Assembly (NCBI GenBank): GCA_945947915.1 | Contig: CAMEZQ010000003.1 | Location: forward strand, 1 to 64,000 | Source of the DNA: an uncultured Clostridia bacterium | Lineage (GTDB): Bacteria; Bacillota; Clostridia; Oscillospirales; Butyricicoccaceae | Direction: 5' to 3' | DNA length: 64,000 nt | Shown here: in pieces, positions 6,791-15,596 of the stretch | Position numbering within the stretch: the first letter of the stretch is position 1 | How the letters are laid out: every line of letters begins with the position of its first letter | Program-made: the position numbers and the translations under genes | The notes under the pieces: model-generated | Databases searched by the model: none | Seen by the model: only the letters and a program-made list of their open reading frames with translations | Told to the model about the DNA's origin: nothing

Positions 6791-8092
6791 ATGAGTTTCA
6801 AAGTTGTACACTATATCAACCAGTTCTTCGCCAACATCGGCGGCGAGGAAATGGCTCATGTTGCCCCCGAGCTCAGAGACGGTCTGGTTGGCCCCGGTCT
6901 GGCTCTGAACAACGCTTGGAAGGGCGAAGCTGAGATCGTCAAGACCATCGTCTGCGGCGACTCTTATTTCGCTGAGCATGAGAAGGAAGCCAAGGAGCAG
7001 ATTCTGGCTTGGGTCAAGGAGATCAATCCTGACTTCTTCATCGCCGGTCCTGCCTTCAACGCCGGCCGTTACGGCTATGCCTGCGCCAACGTCGCTATCG
7101 CCGTTCAGGAGATGGGCATTCCCGTTCTGACAGGTATGTATCAGGAGAACCCCGGTGCCGATTATAAGAACCAGGTCCTGATCGTCGCCACCAAGGACAG
7201 CGCTGCCGGCATGCGTCAGGCTGCCCCCACCATGGCTAAGCTGGCCCTGAAGATCATGAAGGGCGAAAAGCTGGGCGCTTCCTGCGAAGACGGCTATATG
7301 CCCAACGGCATCCGCGTCAACTTCTTCGAGAAGGAGCGCGGCGCCAAGAGAGCTGTCGACATGCTGATCAAGAAGCTGGCCGACAAGCCCTTCGTCACCG
7401 AGTATCCCATGCCTTCCTTCGACCGCGTCGAGCCGGGCAAGGCCATCAAGGATATGTCCAAGGCCACCATCGCTCTCTGCACATCGGGCGGTATCGTTCC
7501 CAAGGGCAACCCCGACCACATCGAGTCTTCGTCGGCTTCTCACTACGGTGAGTACAGCATCGAAGGCGTCATGGATCTGACCGAAGAGGGCTGGGAAACA
7601 GCTCACGGCGGTTACGACCCCATCTATGCCAACCAGGATGCCGACCGCGTCCTGCCCGTTGACGTTATGCGCGACCTGGAAAAGGAAGGCGTCATCGGCA
7701 AGCTGCACAACCTGTTCTACACCACCGTTGGTAATGGTACCGCTGTTGCCTCGGCTAAGGCTTTTGCTGCTGAATATGCACAGAAGCTGGTCGCCGCCGG
7801 CGTTGACGGCGTTATCATGACCTCCACTTGAGGCACCTGCACACGTTGCGGCGCAACGATGGTTAAAGAGATCGAGAGAACCGGTCTGCCTGTTGTTCAC
7901 ATGTGCACAGTCACACCGATCTCCCTGACAGTTGGTGCGAACAGAATCATCCCCACAATCGCTATTCCTCATCCTCTGGGCAACCCCGCTCTGGATCATG
8001 AAGAAGAGAAGAAGCTGCGCAGACATCTGGTCGACAAGGCGATCCATGCCTTCACCGTTGATGTCACCGAGCAGACCGTCTTCGAGGACTAA
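6791..8092 (+). CDS. grdB: Glycine reductase component B gamma subunit, selenoprotein GrdB
   Basis: A 433-residue selenoprotein that reads through an in-frame TGA at 7829-7831 (Sec347). The residues around it, STUGTCTRCG, are the invariant active-site motif of GrdB, and the downstream sequence through PHPLGNPALDHE continues the family in the same frame. The selenol attacks the glycine-pyruvoyl Schiff base, forming a carboxymethyl-selenoether that is handed to GrdA. The ATG at 6791 follows GAGAGGAGG. A short stem-loop just 3' of the UGA is a plausible SECIS element. Without Sec insertion only a 346-residue fragment would be made. Confidence 0.97.
7829..7870 (+). promoter_or_regulatory. Candidate bacterial SECIS element in grdB
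   Basis: Beginning 12 bases after the UGA (7829-7831), CGTTGC (7844-7849) pairs with GCAACG (7853-7858) around a GGC apical loop about 19 bases downstream of the UGA. That distance and a G in the loop fit the bacterial SelB-binding hairpin. Pairing was judged by eye. Confidence 0.5.
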
Positions 8093-8134
8093 TTTCAGCC
8101 CTCTAAAGCAATTGTAAACAGTTTGTTTGCATAA

Positions 8135-8165
8135 GCTTGGGGGAGGACGGTGTCCTCCCCCAAGC
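8135..8165 (+). terminator. Strong hairpin after grdB
   Basis: GCTTGGGGGAGGAC (8135-8148) and GTCCTCCCCCAAGC (8152-8165) form a perfect 14-bp stem with a 3-base loop. No T tract follows, so it may be a weak terminator or a 3'-end stabilising hairpin rather than a full stop. It separates grdXEB from the trxB promoter. Confidence 0.55.
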
Positions 8166-8271
8166 CCCCTTTACGCATTTTCCGCCTGCACCGGCAGGCT
8201 GCGGCGGCGGGAGATCGGGGTCCCGCGGGCCGTATTTACAGAAAATTTCCCGATGGTTTTGAATTTGAATA

Positions 8272-8300
8272 TTGCGGCCAAGGCCGTTCCTATATATAAT
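8272..8300 (+). promoter_or_regulatory. Internal promoter upstream of trxB
   Basis: TTGCGG (8272-8277) and TATAAT (8295-8300) with a 17-base spacer, about 60 bases before the trxB start. This would make trxB-trxA-grdA-grdC-grdD a second transcription unit, independent of the glycine riboswitch. Confidence 0.65.
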
Positions 8301-8367
8301 AGATATTGTTTGGAACTGAAAAATTTGCGCTTAATTTAAAAATTATATAAAGAAAGGGCGAATTCCA

Positions 8368-9312
8368 ATGAGCAAGATATATGATGTGATCGTACTGGGC
8401 GCCGGCCCTGCCGGCCTGGCTGCCGGTCTGTACGCCGGCAGAAGCCGTCTGTCCACCCTGATCATCGAAAAGGGCCAGGACGGCGGTCAGATCGCCATCA
8501 CCAATGAGATCGAGAACTATCCCGGCCAGGTGGAGGGCGATTCCGGTCCTTCCCTGATCGCCCGCATGACTGCCCAGGCTGCCCACTTCGGCGCCGAGCG
8601 CGTCAGCGACACCATCAAGAGCGTTGAGCTGGTCGGTGATGTCAAGACCCTGCACGGCTTCAAGGCCGACTATCAGGCCAAGGTCGTGATCGTCGCTACA
8701 GGCGCTTTCCCCAAGCCCATCGGCTGCAAGAACGAGGGCGACCTGGTCGGCAAGGGCATTTCCTTCTGCGCCACCTGCGACGCTTCCTTCTTCGAGGACT
8801 TTGAAGTTTACGTCGTCGGCGGCGGCGACAGCGCTGTTGAAGAGGCCATGTATCTGACCAAGTTCGCGCGCAAGGTCACCATCATCCACCGCCGCAACGA
8901 GCTGCGTGCCGCCAAGTCCATCCAGGAGAAGGCTTTCAAGAACGAGAAGCTGCACTTCATGTGGGACACCGTTGTTGACGAAGCCATCGCCAACGAAGAC
9001 GGCATGCTGGGCGCCATGGTCGTTAAGAACACCAAGACCGGCGAGCTGACCCGCATCGAGGCTGATCCCGACGACGGCATCTTCGGCCTGTTCGGCTTCA
9101 TCGGCTATAACCCCAACTCGGCTCTGTTCGAGGGCGTTCTGGATCTGGAGCACGGCTATATCAAGACCGACGAGAACATGCACACCAACGTCGAGGGCGT
9201 TTACGCTGCCGGCGATATCCGTGTCAAGAGCCTGCGTCAGGTCGTTACAGCCGCTGCTGACGGCGCCATCGCTGCCATGCAGGCTGAGCACTATCTGGCC
9301 AACAAGGAATAA
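8368..9312 (+). CDS. trxB: Thioredoxin reductase
   Basis: A 314-residue FAD/NADPH-dependent thioredoxin reductase. The FAD-binding GAGPAGLAAG is near the N-terminus, the redox-active CATC is at residues 134-137, and the NADPH-binding GGGDSAVEEA follows. A GDI segment near the C-terminus completes FAD binding. It reduces the thioredoxin encoded next, which supplies electrons to glycine reductase. It starts with ATG after AAAGGG. Confidence 0.96.
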   Translation: MSKIYDVIVLGAGPAGLAAGLYAGRSRLSTLIIEKGQDGGQIAITNEIENYPGQVEGDSGPSLIARMTAQAAHFGAERVSDTIKSVELVGDVKTLHGFKADYQAKVVIVATGAFPKPIGCKNEGDLVGKGISFCATCDASFFEDFEVYVVGGGDSAVEEAMYLTKFARKVTIIHRRNELRAAKSIQEKAFKNEKLHFMWDTVVDEAIANEDGMLGAMVVKNTKTGELTRIEADPDDGIFGLFGFIGYNPNSALFEGVLDLEHGYIKTDENMHTNVEGVYAAGDIRVKSLRQVVTAAADGAIAAMQAEHYLANKE

Positions 9313-9359
9313 TCCGTTATCCCTGTATTTAAATATTTATCTCAAAGGAGTACAGAAAA

Positions 9360-9677
9360 ATGCTTGAACTGACAAAAGACACATTCGAGGCCGAAGTTCT
9401 GCAGGCCGAGGGTAAGGTTTTCGTTGACTTCTACGGCGATGGCTGCGTTCCCTGCGCCGCGCTGATGCCCCATGTTCATGAGTTCGCTGAGCAGTACGGC
9501 GACAAGCTGAAGTTCTGCGCGCTGAACACCACAAAGGCCAGAAGACTGGCCATCAAGCAGGGCATCATGGGTCTGCCCGTCATGGCCATCTATGAGGGCG
9601 GCAAGCAGATCGCTTCGGTCGTCAAGGATGACGCCACCGTCGAGAGCATCGAGGCCATGATCAAGGCCAACATCTGA
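9360..9677 (+). CDS. trxA: Thioredoxin of the glycine reductase system
   Basis: A 105-residue thioredoxin with active site GCVPC (Cys29 and Cys32) instead of the usual WCGPC. Atypical active sites of this form are known in thioredoxins encoded within grd operons. It passes electrons from TrxB to the mixed selenide-sulfide of GrdA after each turnover. AAAGGAG precedes the ATG. Confidence 0.94.
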   Translation: MLELTKDTFEAEVLQAEGKVFVDFYGDGCVPCAALMPHVHEFAEQYGDKLKFCALNTTKARRLAIKQGIMGLPVMAIYEGGKQIASVVKDDATVESIEAMIKANI

Positions 9678-9694
9678 TCGGCCGTTGACCTTTC

Positions 9695-9745
9695 GGCGGG
9701 GACCCGGTTCCCGCAATACCCCGGATCCCGAGGGGGTCCAAATAA
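9695..9745 (+). other. Structured spacer between trxA and grdA
   Basis: GGACCC and GGGTCC bracket a GC-rich segment that can fold into a long imperfect hairpin, followed near 9764 by a small GAGTCTC/GAGACTT hairpin. The pairing is plausible, and a role in differential expression of grdA is only an inference. Confidence 0.35.
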
Positions 9746-9806
9746 CCATATATAGTGAGTCTCGCAAGAGACTTTGCTATAAATAAATTGAGGAGGAAAT
9801 TGAGCC

Positions 9807-10283
9807 ATGAGCATTCTGAATGGTAAGAAAGTTATCATCATCGGCGACAGAGACGGCGTTCCCGGCCCTGCCATCGAAGAATGTGCAAAGACTGCTGGCG
9901 CAGAGGTCGTCTTCTCTTCGACGGAGTGCTTCGTCTGAACCGCCGCAGGCGCAATGGATCTGGAGAATCAGAGAAGAGTTAAAGAATTCGCTGAACAGTA
10001 TGGCCCGGAGAACGTAGTTGTTCTGCTCGGTGCAGCGGAGGGTGAGGCCTCCGGTCTGGCCGCTGAGACAGTTACAGCTGGTGACCCGACCTATGCAGGT
10101 CCGTTGACAGGAGTCTCGTTGGGACTCACGGTTTATCATGTTTGCGAAGAAGAAGTCAAGGCAGAGTTTGACCCCGCCGTTTATGACGAACAGGTAGGCA
10201 TGATGGAGATGGTACTTGACGTCGATGATATCGCTAGCGAAATGCAGAGCATTCGCGACGAGTATTGCAAGTATCTCGGCTAA
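9807..10283 (+). CDS. grdA: Glycine reductase component A, selenoprotein GrdA
   Basis: A 158-residue selenoprotein. The in-frame TGA at 9936-9938 encodes Sec44 in the invariant CFVU redox motif, and the downstream frame continues with [11 protein letters not shown]. GrdA accepts the carboxymethyl group from GrdB on its selenol and carries it to component C, where it is released as acetyl phosphate. The resulting selenide-sulfide is reduced by thioredoxin. The ATG at 9807 follows GAGGAGGAAATTG. This is one of the best conserved selenoproteins of Clostridia. Confidence 0.97.
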
Positions 10284-10294
10284 GACAAGAAGTA

Positions 10295-10323
10295 AAGGGG
10301 CTGGATACTTCCAGCCCCTTTCC
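10295..10323 (+). terminator. Hairpin between grdA and grdC
   Basis: AAAGGGGCTGGA and TCCAGCCCCTTT form a 12-bp stem, followed by CCGTTATTT. The short T content suggests a partial terminator that would let grdA be made in excess of grdC and grdD. Confidence 0.55.
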
Positions 10324-10460
10324 GTTATTTCCGGCATTTTGGCCGGAGAAAGAGGGGAAACAGACAGCGCCCGCCCGGCCGGTCCTCCCCGACTGAGATC
10401 GTGGCTAAGGAATCGCAAGGATTCCAACGATAAATTAAGAAGAAAGGTTAGTGAGCCAAA

Positions 10461-11996
10461 ATGAACGCTGTAATCAAGGGTGCAGGTTATGCACTGGTCC
10501 ATACCCCTGATATGGTCATCCACAACGGTACCACACAGACGACAGAGAGAATCGTCAATCCTGAATCGGAGTATCTGAAGGCGCTGCCCGATCATCTGCG
10601 CACCTTCGAGCAGGCGGTCGCCTACTATCCCAACCAGACCTACATCGGCAACCTGACACCCGACGAGCTGGGTGCTATCCCCGCTCCCTGGAATGAGCAG
10701 GAGTGCCCCCTGACCAGCCGTTACGGCAAGTTCGGCCAGATCATGCCTCAGGAAGAGTTCCTGCTGCTGATGCAGGCCTGCGACGTTTTCGACCTGGTCA
10801 TCCTGGACGCGGCTTTCGTTGCCGAGCACAAGGCTGCTCTGGCTGCCAACGAGATCATCGATGATTCCATCATGGCCCGCATCAAGGACGGCGTTGCGCC
10901 TGCCGAGATCGAGAAGGCTGTCAATGAGGAGCATGCCGAGGGTCTGTACCACAACAACAAGCTGGTGGGCGCCGTCAAGAGAGCCCACGACATCGACACC
11001 AACCTGTCGGCCCATGTCATGCATGAGAACCTGGCCTCCAAGGCGTCCAACGTCGTCGCCATCCTGCACGCCATCAAGAACGCCGGCATCGCCAAGGAAG
11101 ACGTTGAGTATGTCATCGACTGCGCCGAGGAAGCCTGCGGCGATATGAACCAGCGCGGCGGCGGCAACTTCGCCAAGTCGGTGGCTGAGATCGCCGGCCT
11201 GGTCAACGCCTCCGGCTCGGATATCCGCGGCTTCTGCGCCGCTCCCGCCCATACCATGATCTCGGCTGCCTCTCTGGTCGCCGCCGGCTCCTACAAGACG
11301 GTCATCGTCACCTCGGGCGGCTGCACAGCCAAGCTGGGTATGAACGGCAAGGACCACGTCAAGAAGGGCCTGCCCATTCTGGAAGACGTTCTGGGCGGCT
11401 TCGCGGTCGTTCTGGGCCAGGATGACGGCGTCAACCCCATCGTCAACCTCAACATCCTGGGCCGCCACAAGGTCGGCTCCGGTTCCGGCCCCCAGCAGGT
11501 CACCGAAGCTCTGGTCTTCGATGCTCTGGACAGAAACGGCATGAAGGTCACCGACATCGATAAGTTCGCCGGTGAGCTGCACAACTCCGACGTTCTGAAG
11601 CCGGCCGGCGGCGGTGACCCCGCTGAGGGCTTCTTCAAGGTCGTCGCTGCTGCCGCCATCAAGCGCGGTGATATGGAAAAGGCTGCCATGAAGACCTTCG
11701 TCAAGGAACACGGCATGGTCGGCTGGGCTCCCACACAGGGCCACATCCCCTCGGGCGTTCCCTGCCTGGGCTTTGTCCGTGAGGATATCCTCAGCGGCAA
11801 GATCAAGAATGCCATGGTCGTCGGCAAGGGCTCGCTGTTCCTGGGCCGTATGACCAACCTGTTCGACGGCGTTTCCTTCGTTGTCGAAGCTAACCCCGGC
11901 AAGAAGGAAGAAGAAAAGGGCGTCAGCGAGGAAGAGGTCAAGAGCCTGATCGCCAAGGCCCTGAAGGATTTCGCAGCTGGTCTTCTGGCTGAGTAA
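10461..11996 (+). CDS. grdC: Glycine reductase complex component C, beta subunit
   Basis: A 511-residue protein of the GrdC family, with weak resemblance to beta-ketoacyl-ACP synthase III-like folds. With GrdD it forms component C, which cleaves the Se-carboxymethyl ester of GrdA with phosphate to give acetyl phosphate. The central segment RGGGNFAKSVAEIAGLVNASGSD and the SGGCTAKLGMNGKDHVKKG segment are conserved family sequence. AGAAAGGTTAGTGAG precedes the ATG at 10461. The stop is only 13 bases before grdD. Confidence 0.95.
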   Translation: MNAVIKGAGYALVHTPDMVIHNGTTQTTERIVNPESEYLKALPDHLRTFEQAVAYYPNQTYIGNLTPDELGAIPAPWNEQECPLTSRYGKFGQIMPQEEFLLLMQACDVFDLVILDAAFVAEHKAALAANEIIDDSIMARIKDGVAPAEIEKAVNEEHAEGLYHNNKLVGAVKRAHDIDTNLSAHVMHENLASKASNVVAILHAIKNAGIAKEDVEYVIDCAEEACGDMNQRGGGNFAKSVAEIAGLVNASGSDIRGFCAAPAHTMISAASLVAAGSYKTVIVTSGGCTAKLGMNGKDHVKKGLPILEDVLGGFAVVLGQDDGVNPIVNLNILGRHKVGSGSGPQQVTEALVFDALDRNGMKVTDIDKFAGELHNSDVLKPAGGGDPAEGFFKVVAAAAIKRGDMEKAAMKTFVKEHGMVGWAPTQGHIPSGVPCLGFVREDILSGKIKNAMVVGKGSLFLGRMTNLFDGVSFVVEANPGKKEEEKGVSEEEVKSLIAKALKDFAAGLLAE

Positions 11997-12009
11997 GCAG
12001 GTGACTGAA

Positions 12010-13164
12010 ATGAGCAATCTGGAAAAAACCATTGCCAAGGCCTTCCTGGAAATGGCGGAGGGCCTGGAGACGGGCAGCTTTGGCAAAAAGCCCCGCATCG
12101 CGCTGACCGGCATGGGCAGTGAGCACGGCGAAGAGAACGCCATGAAGGCCGCCGTTATGGCTGCCCGCAAGGGTGTTGACGTCGTTTATATCGGCAGCCT
12201 GGAGCACGAAGGCGTGACCACCGTTCACGTGGCCGACGACGAAGAGGGCCACAAGAAGATGGAAGCCATGCTGGACGCCGGCGAGATCGACGGCGCCGTC
12301 ACCATGCACTTCCCCTTCCCCATCGGTGTTTCCACCGTCGGCCGCGTCATCACACCGGCCAAGGGCAAGGAGATGTTCGTCGCCACAACCACGGGCACAT
12401 CGTCCACCGACCGTGTGGAAGGTATGGTCAAGAACGCCATTTACGGCGTGATCACAGCCAAAGCCACCGGCGTGGAGAATCCCTCCATCGGTATTCTGAA
12501 CGTCGACGGCGCGCGTCAGACCGAGATCGCCCTCAAGCAGCTGGCCGAGGGCGGCTATAACATCAACTGGGCCATCTCCGGCAGAGCCGACGGCGGCAGC
12601 GTGCTGCGCGGCAACGACGTTCTGCAGGGCACACCGGATATCCTGGTCACCGACTCGCTGACCGGCAATATCCTGATGAAGATGATGTCCTCCTTCACCA
12701 CAGGCGGTTCCTTCGAGGCCAGCGGCTTCGGCTATGGCCCCGGTATCGGCCAGGGCTATGAGAAGCTGGTTCTGATCGTTTCGAGAGCGTCGGGCGCCCC
12801 TGTCATCGCCAACGCCATCGAGTTTGCCGCCCAGCTGGTCAAGGGCAAGATCTTCGAGGTGGCCAAGGCGGAGTTCGCCGCTGCCGAAAAGGCCGGCCTG
12901 AAGAAGATCCTGGAAGCCAGAAAGGCTTCGGCCAAGCCCGCCGGCGAGGCCAAGGAAGAAGTTAAGATCCCGCCCAAAGAGGTCGTTACCGCTGAGATCA
13001 CCGGCATCGACGTTCTGGATCTGGACGATGCCGCTGCCGTTCTGTGGAAGGCCGGCATTTACTGCGAGACCGGCATGGGCTGCACCGGCCCCATGCTGCT
13101 GGTTTCCGAAGCCAACGAAGAAAAGGGCAAGGAGCTGGTCAAGGCGGCCGGCTACATTGGCTGA
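12010..13164 (+). CDS. grdD: Glycine reductase complex component C, alpha subunit
   Basis: A 384-residue protein related to phosphate acyltransferases of the PlsX type and the partner of GrdC. The C-terminal CETGMGCTGP motif contains the Cys residues proposed to carry the acetyl thioester before phosphorolysis to acetyl phosphate. The ATG at 12010 is preferred because CAGGTGA lies upstream at the right distance; an in-frame GTG at 12001 would add three residues. It is the last gene of the cluster and is followed by a terminator. Confidence 0.94.
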   Translation: MSNLEKTIAKAFLEMAEGLETGSFGKKPRIALTGMGSEHGEENAMKAAVMAARKGVDVVYIGSLEHEGVTTVHVADDEEGHKKMEAMLDAGEIDGAVTMHFPFPIGVSTVGRVITPAKGKEMFVATTTGTSSTDRVEGMVKNAIYGVITAKATGVENPSIGILNVDGARQTEIALKQLAEGGYNINWAISGRADGGSVLRGNDVLQGTPDILVTDSLTGNILMKMMSSFTTGGSFEASGFGYGPGIGQGYEKLVLIVSRASGAPVIANAIEFAAQLVKGKIFEVAKAEFAAAEKAGLKKILEARKASAKPAGEAKEEVKIPPKEVVTAEITGIDVLDLDDAAAVLWKAGIYCETGMGCTGPMLLVSEANEEKGKELVKAAGYIG

Positions 13165-13210
13165 TCTTCGGCTTACAGCTTAACGCAACTGCGCGTTTTT
13201 GCGCATAGGG

Positions 13211-13247
13211 ATGACCTCCGCCCGTCGGGCGGAGGTCATTTGTTTTT
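13211..13247 (+). terminator. Terminator of the glycine reductase genes
   Basis: ATGACCTCCGCCC and GGGCGGAGGTCAT form a 13-bp stem with loop GTC, followed by TTGTTTTT. Confidence 0.9.
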
Positions 13248-13294
13248 GCGCGGAAGTATTTTTTACGGCGCGAGGGGGATCCCGGCGGTTTGGA

Positions 13295-13386
13295 GCGGTG
13301 GACAGGAATGTTGAAAAGCTGTGCATGCTGTCATATCTGTGTGGAATGGGTGTGGATAAGCTGTGCAAACTGTGAAAAACACACAA
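13295..13386 (+). other. TGTG-rich segment with one perfect DnaA-box match
   Basis: TGTGGATAA (13351-13359) is the reverse complement of the DnaA box TTATCCACA. Around it are GTGGACAGG, TGTGCATGC, TGTGGAATG, TGTGCAAAC and TGTGAAAAA, that is, several TGTGnA words within about 90 bases, all on one strand. They lie about 60 bases upstream of the S10 operon promoter. A regulatory DnaA cluster is possible but not shown. Confidence 0.35.
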
Positions 13387-13443
13387 AATTCGGCATTCTG
13401 CCAAAGTTTGAGGGTAAAAATCGTATAAATAGACCAAAAAGGG

Positions 13444-13472
13444 TTGACAAACCGGACCGGATTTGGTATCCT
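13444..13472 (+). promoter_or_regulatory. Promoter of the S10 ribosomal operon
   Basis: TTGACA (13444-13449) and TATCCT (13467-13472) have a 17-base spacer. It is the only good promoter seen ahead of rpsJ and would give a leader of about 345 bases. Confidence 0.75.
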
Positions 13473-13478
13473 ATAGGA

Positions 13479-13825
13479 GCGCTCGGGAAAGGGCGCAGAG
13501 GGTCTGCCTGCGGGCGGTCCCCGAAAAACGCGATGAATCCGGAGATTGCCGGCCTGGCCGGGTAACTTCGGAGGAGTAGTCCGACAATCGGGCGGCAGAG
13601 AAACCAAGACATACTTGCGTATCCATTTACAACCGGCGGAACTGCCTGCACTCGGCAGGTAAGCCACGGGGAGACCAACGAGTATTTATTTGCGCCGGCG
13701 CCCTATCATGCAGAGACCGGCTTTCATTATGCCGAAAACGTGATACACCCGGAAGCGTTGAAGTTTCTCGCCGTACCAAATCATCAAAGAAATGCGATTT
13801 GCGTACGCACAGGAGGAAAACAGCA
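13479..13825 (+). other. Long untranslated leader of the S10 operon
   Basis: About 345 bases separate the predicted start of transcription from rpsJ and contain no supported ORF. Several short GC-rich self-complementary segments are visible, for example ACTGCCTGCACTCGGCAGG near 13640. Such a leader could bind a ribosomal protein for autogenous control, but I recognise no known r-leader class. Confidence 0.4.
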
Positions 13826-14137
13826 ATGGCAGAAATGCAGAAAATGAGAATCAGACTGAAAGCTTACGATCATCAGCTGATCGACCAGGCCGCCGAGCGC
13901 ATCGTTGAGGCTGCCAAGAGAACAGGCGCGGACGTCGCCGGCCCCATCCCTCTGCCCACAGAGAAGAAGGTCGTTACGATCCTGCGGGCCGTCCATAAAT
14001 ATAAGGACAGTAGGGAACAGTTTGAGAGACGCACGCACAAGCGTCTGATCGATATCCGCAACCCCGAGCAGAAGACCATCGAGGCTCTGACCAACCTGGA
14101 TCTGCCCGCCGGCGTCGATGTCGAGATCAAGCTGTAA
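13826..14137 (+). CDS. rpsJ: 30S ribosomal protein S10
   Basis: A 103-residue S10 of normal length with the conserved [13 protein letters not shown] start and [10 protein letters not shown] segment. It is a 30S head protein and also the NusE antitermination factor. The ATG at 13826 is preceded by AGGAGGAAAA; upstream in-frame codons would add an unconserved extension. It is the first gene of the S10 operon. Confidence 0.97.
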   Translation: MAEMQKMRIRLKAYDHQLIDQAAERIVEAAKRTGADVAGPIPLPTEKKVVTILRAVHKYKDSREQFERRTHKRLIDIRNPEQKTIEALTNLDLPAGVDVEIKL

Positions 14138-14249
14138 GAAACAAAACAAGTCAACAACCGTTCCCGCCGGTGCGGGAGGGTTATGTTGGGAAATGAAGGA
14201 AGACAACACTTTACTGTTTTCCAACCACTAACTTAAGGAGGAAATAAAA

Positions 14250-14954
14250 TTGCAACTGCAGAGAGCAATCATCGGTAAGAAGGTCGGCATGACACAGATC
14301 TTCGACAATACCGGAAAAGTGATTCCTGTCACTGTAGTCGAAGCTGGTCCCTGCACTGTCACACAGATCAAGACAGTCGAGAAGGACGGCTACGCATCGG
14401 TCCAGCTGGGCTTCGCTGACATCAGCGACAAGAAGCTGACCAAGCCCATGAAGGGCCATTTCGCCAAGGCCGGCGTTGCGGCCAAGAAGTACCTGAAGGA
14501 GTTCCGCCTGGCTGACTGCACACAGTACAAGGTGGGCGATATTGTCCTGGCCGACCTGTTCAAGGAAGGCGACAAGGTCGATGTCGTCGGCACCAGCAAA
14601 GGTAAGGGCTACGCGGGCGTCGTCAAGCGCTGGAACGCCAGAATGCAGCAGCACAGCCACGGTGTCGGCCCTGTCCATCGTTCGGTCGGCTCCATGGGCG
14701 CCAACACAGACCCCTCGAGAGTTCTGCCCGGCAAGAAGATGGCCGGTCACCTGGGCGCCGAGCAGGTCACAGTCCAGAACCTGCAGATCGTTAAGGTCGA
14801 TGCAGAATCCAACATGATCGCTGTCAAGGGCGCGATCCCCGGCCCCAAGGGCGGCGTCGTCTATATCAAGAACACCGTCAAGCTCAACCGCGTCAAGAAC
14901 ACGCAGGTCCAGGGCGTCAGCAGCAACCCGCAGAAGGCTTCTGCAAGAAAATAA
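14250..14954 (+). CDS. rplC: 50S ribosomal protein L3
   Basis: A 234-residue L3 that folds against 23S rRNA near the peptidyl transferase centre. GKKVGMTQIF opens the conserved region and SVGSMGANTDPSRVLPGKKM contains the glutamine-loop region. Translation starts at TTG (14250) after AAGGAGGAAATAA. The 112-base spacer from rpsJ holds a small CCCGCCGG/CGGGA hairpin. The C-terminus ends in a short Asn/Gln/Lys-rich tail. Confidence 0.96.
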   Translation: MQLQRAIIGKKVGMTQIFDNTGKVIPVTVVEAGPCTVTQIKTVEKDGYASVQLGFADISDKKLTKPMKGHFAKAGVAAKKYLKEFRLADCTQYKVGDIVLADLFKEGDKVDVVGTSKGKGYAGVVKRWNARMQQHSHGVGPVHRSVGSMGANTDPSRVLPGKKMAGHLGAEQVTVQNLQIVKVDAESNMIAVKGAIPGPKGGVVYIKNTVKLNRVKNTQVQGVSSNPQKASARK

Positions 14955-14972
14955 CGGGGAGGAGGAAAAACA

Positions 14973-15596
14973 ATGGCTAAAACCAATCTTTACGATATGA
15001 CCGGTAAGGTCATCGGCGAAATCGAACTGAATGACAGCGTTTTCGGCATCGAGCCCAACACAGCCGTCATGCATGAGGTCGTCAAGAACCACCTCGCCAA
15101 TATGCGCCAGGGCACACAGAGCACACTGACCCGCGCCGAAGTCCGCGGCGGCGGCAGAAAGCCCTGGAGACAGAAGGGTACCGGCCGCGCCCGTCAGGGC
15201 AGCATCCGCGCTCCCCAGTGGACACACGGCGGCATCGCTCTGGGCCCCAAGCCCCGCAGCTACCGCTACACACTGAACAAGAAGAGCCGTCAGCTGGCCA
15301 TCCGTTCGGCCCTGTCCGCCAAGCTGGCCGCCGGCGCCATGGTCGTCGTTGACAACATCACACTTCCCGAGATCAAGACAAAGGCTATGGTCAGCTTCCT
15401 CGAAAGCATCAGCGCCAAGTCGGCTCTCATCGTCACACCCGCAGTCGAGAAGAATGTCGTGCTGAGCGCCAGAAACATCCCCGGTGTCCAGACCACATTC
15501 GCCTCTGTCATCAACGTCTACGACATTCTGAAGGCTGACAAGTTCGTCGTCGATCAGAAGGCTGTCGAAATGATCCAGGAGGTATATGCAAAGTGA
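14973..15596 (+). CDS. rplD: 50S ribosomal protein L4
   Basis: A 207-residue L4 with the exit-tunnel loop (KPWRQKGTGRARQGSIRAPQ) that lines the nascent-peptide tunnel. In some bacteria L4 represses its own operon. Its stop overlaps the rplW start by four bases (GTGA), which implies translational coupling. Confidence 0.97.
   Translation: MAKTNLYDMTGKVIGEIELNDSVFGIEPNTAVMHEVVKNHLANMRQGTQSTLTRAEVRGGGRKPWRQKGTGRARQGSIRAPQWTHGGIALGPKPRSYRYTLNKKSRQLAIRSALSAKLAAGAMVVVDNITLPEIKTKAMVSFLESISAKSALIVTPAVEKNVVLSARNIPGVQTTFASVINVYDILKADKFVVDQKAVEMIQEVYAK

Noticed and set aside
7829-7831. Apparent premature stop splitting grdB into two ORFs
   Set aside because: The TGA stands exactly at the invariant Sec position of GrdB, and the frame continues with family sequence, so it is recoding and not a mutation.
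5409-8047. Long minus-strand ORFs opposite grdE and grdB (and similar ones opposite trxB, grdC and ribosomal genes)
   Set aside because: They are shadow frames produced by the strong codon bias of highly expressed GC-rich genes; the translations are low-complexity Val/Asp/Gly/Leu-rich.
9936-9938. Apparent premature stop in grdA
   Set aside because: The TGA is at Sec44 in the CFVU motif of GrdA, with conserved sequence on both sides.
13295-13386. Chromosomal replication origin
   Set aside because: There is only one perfect DnaA box, no clear AT-rich unwinding element, and no dnaA or dnaN gene nearby.
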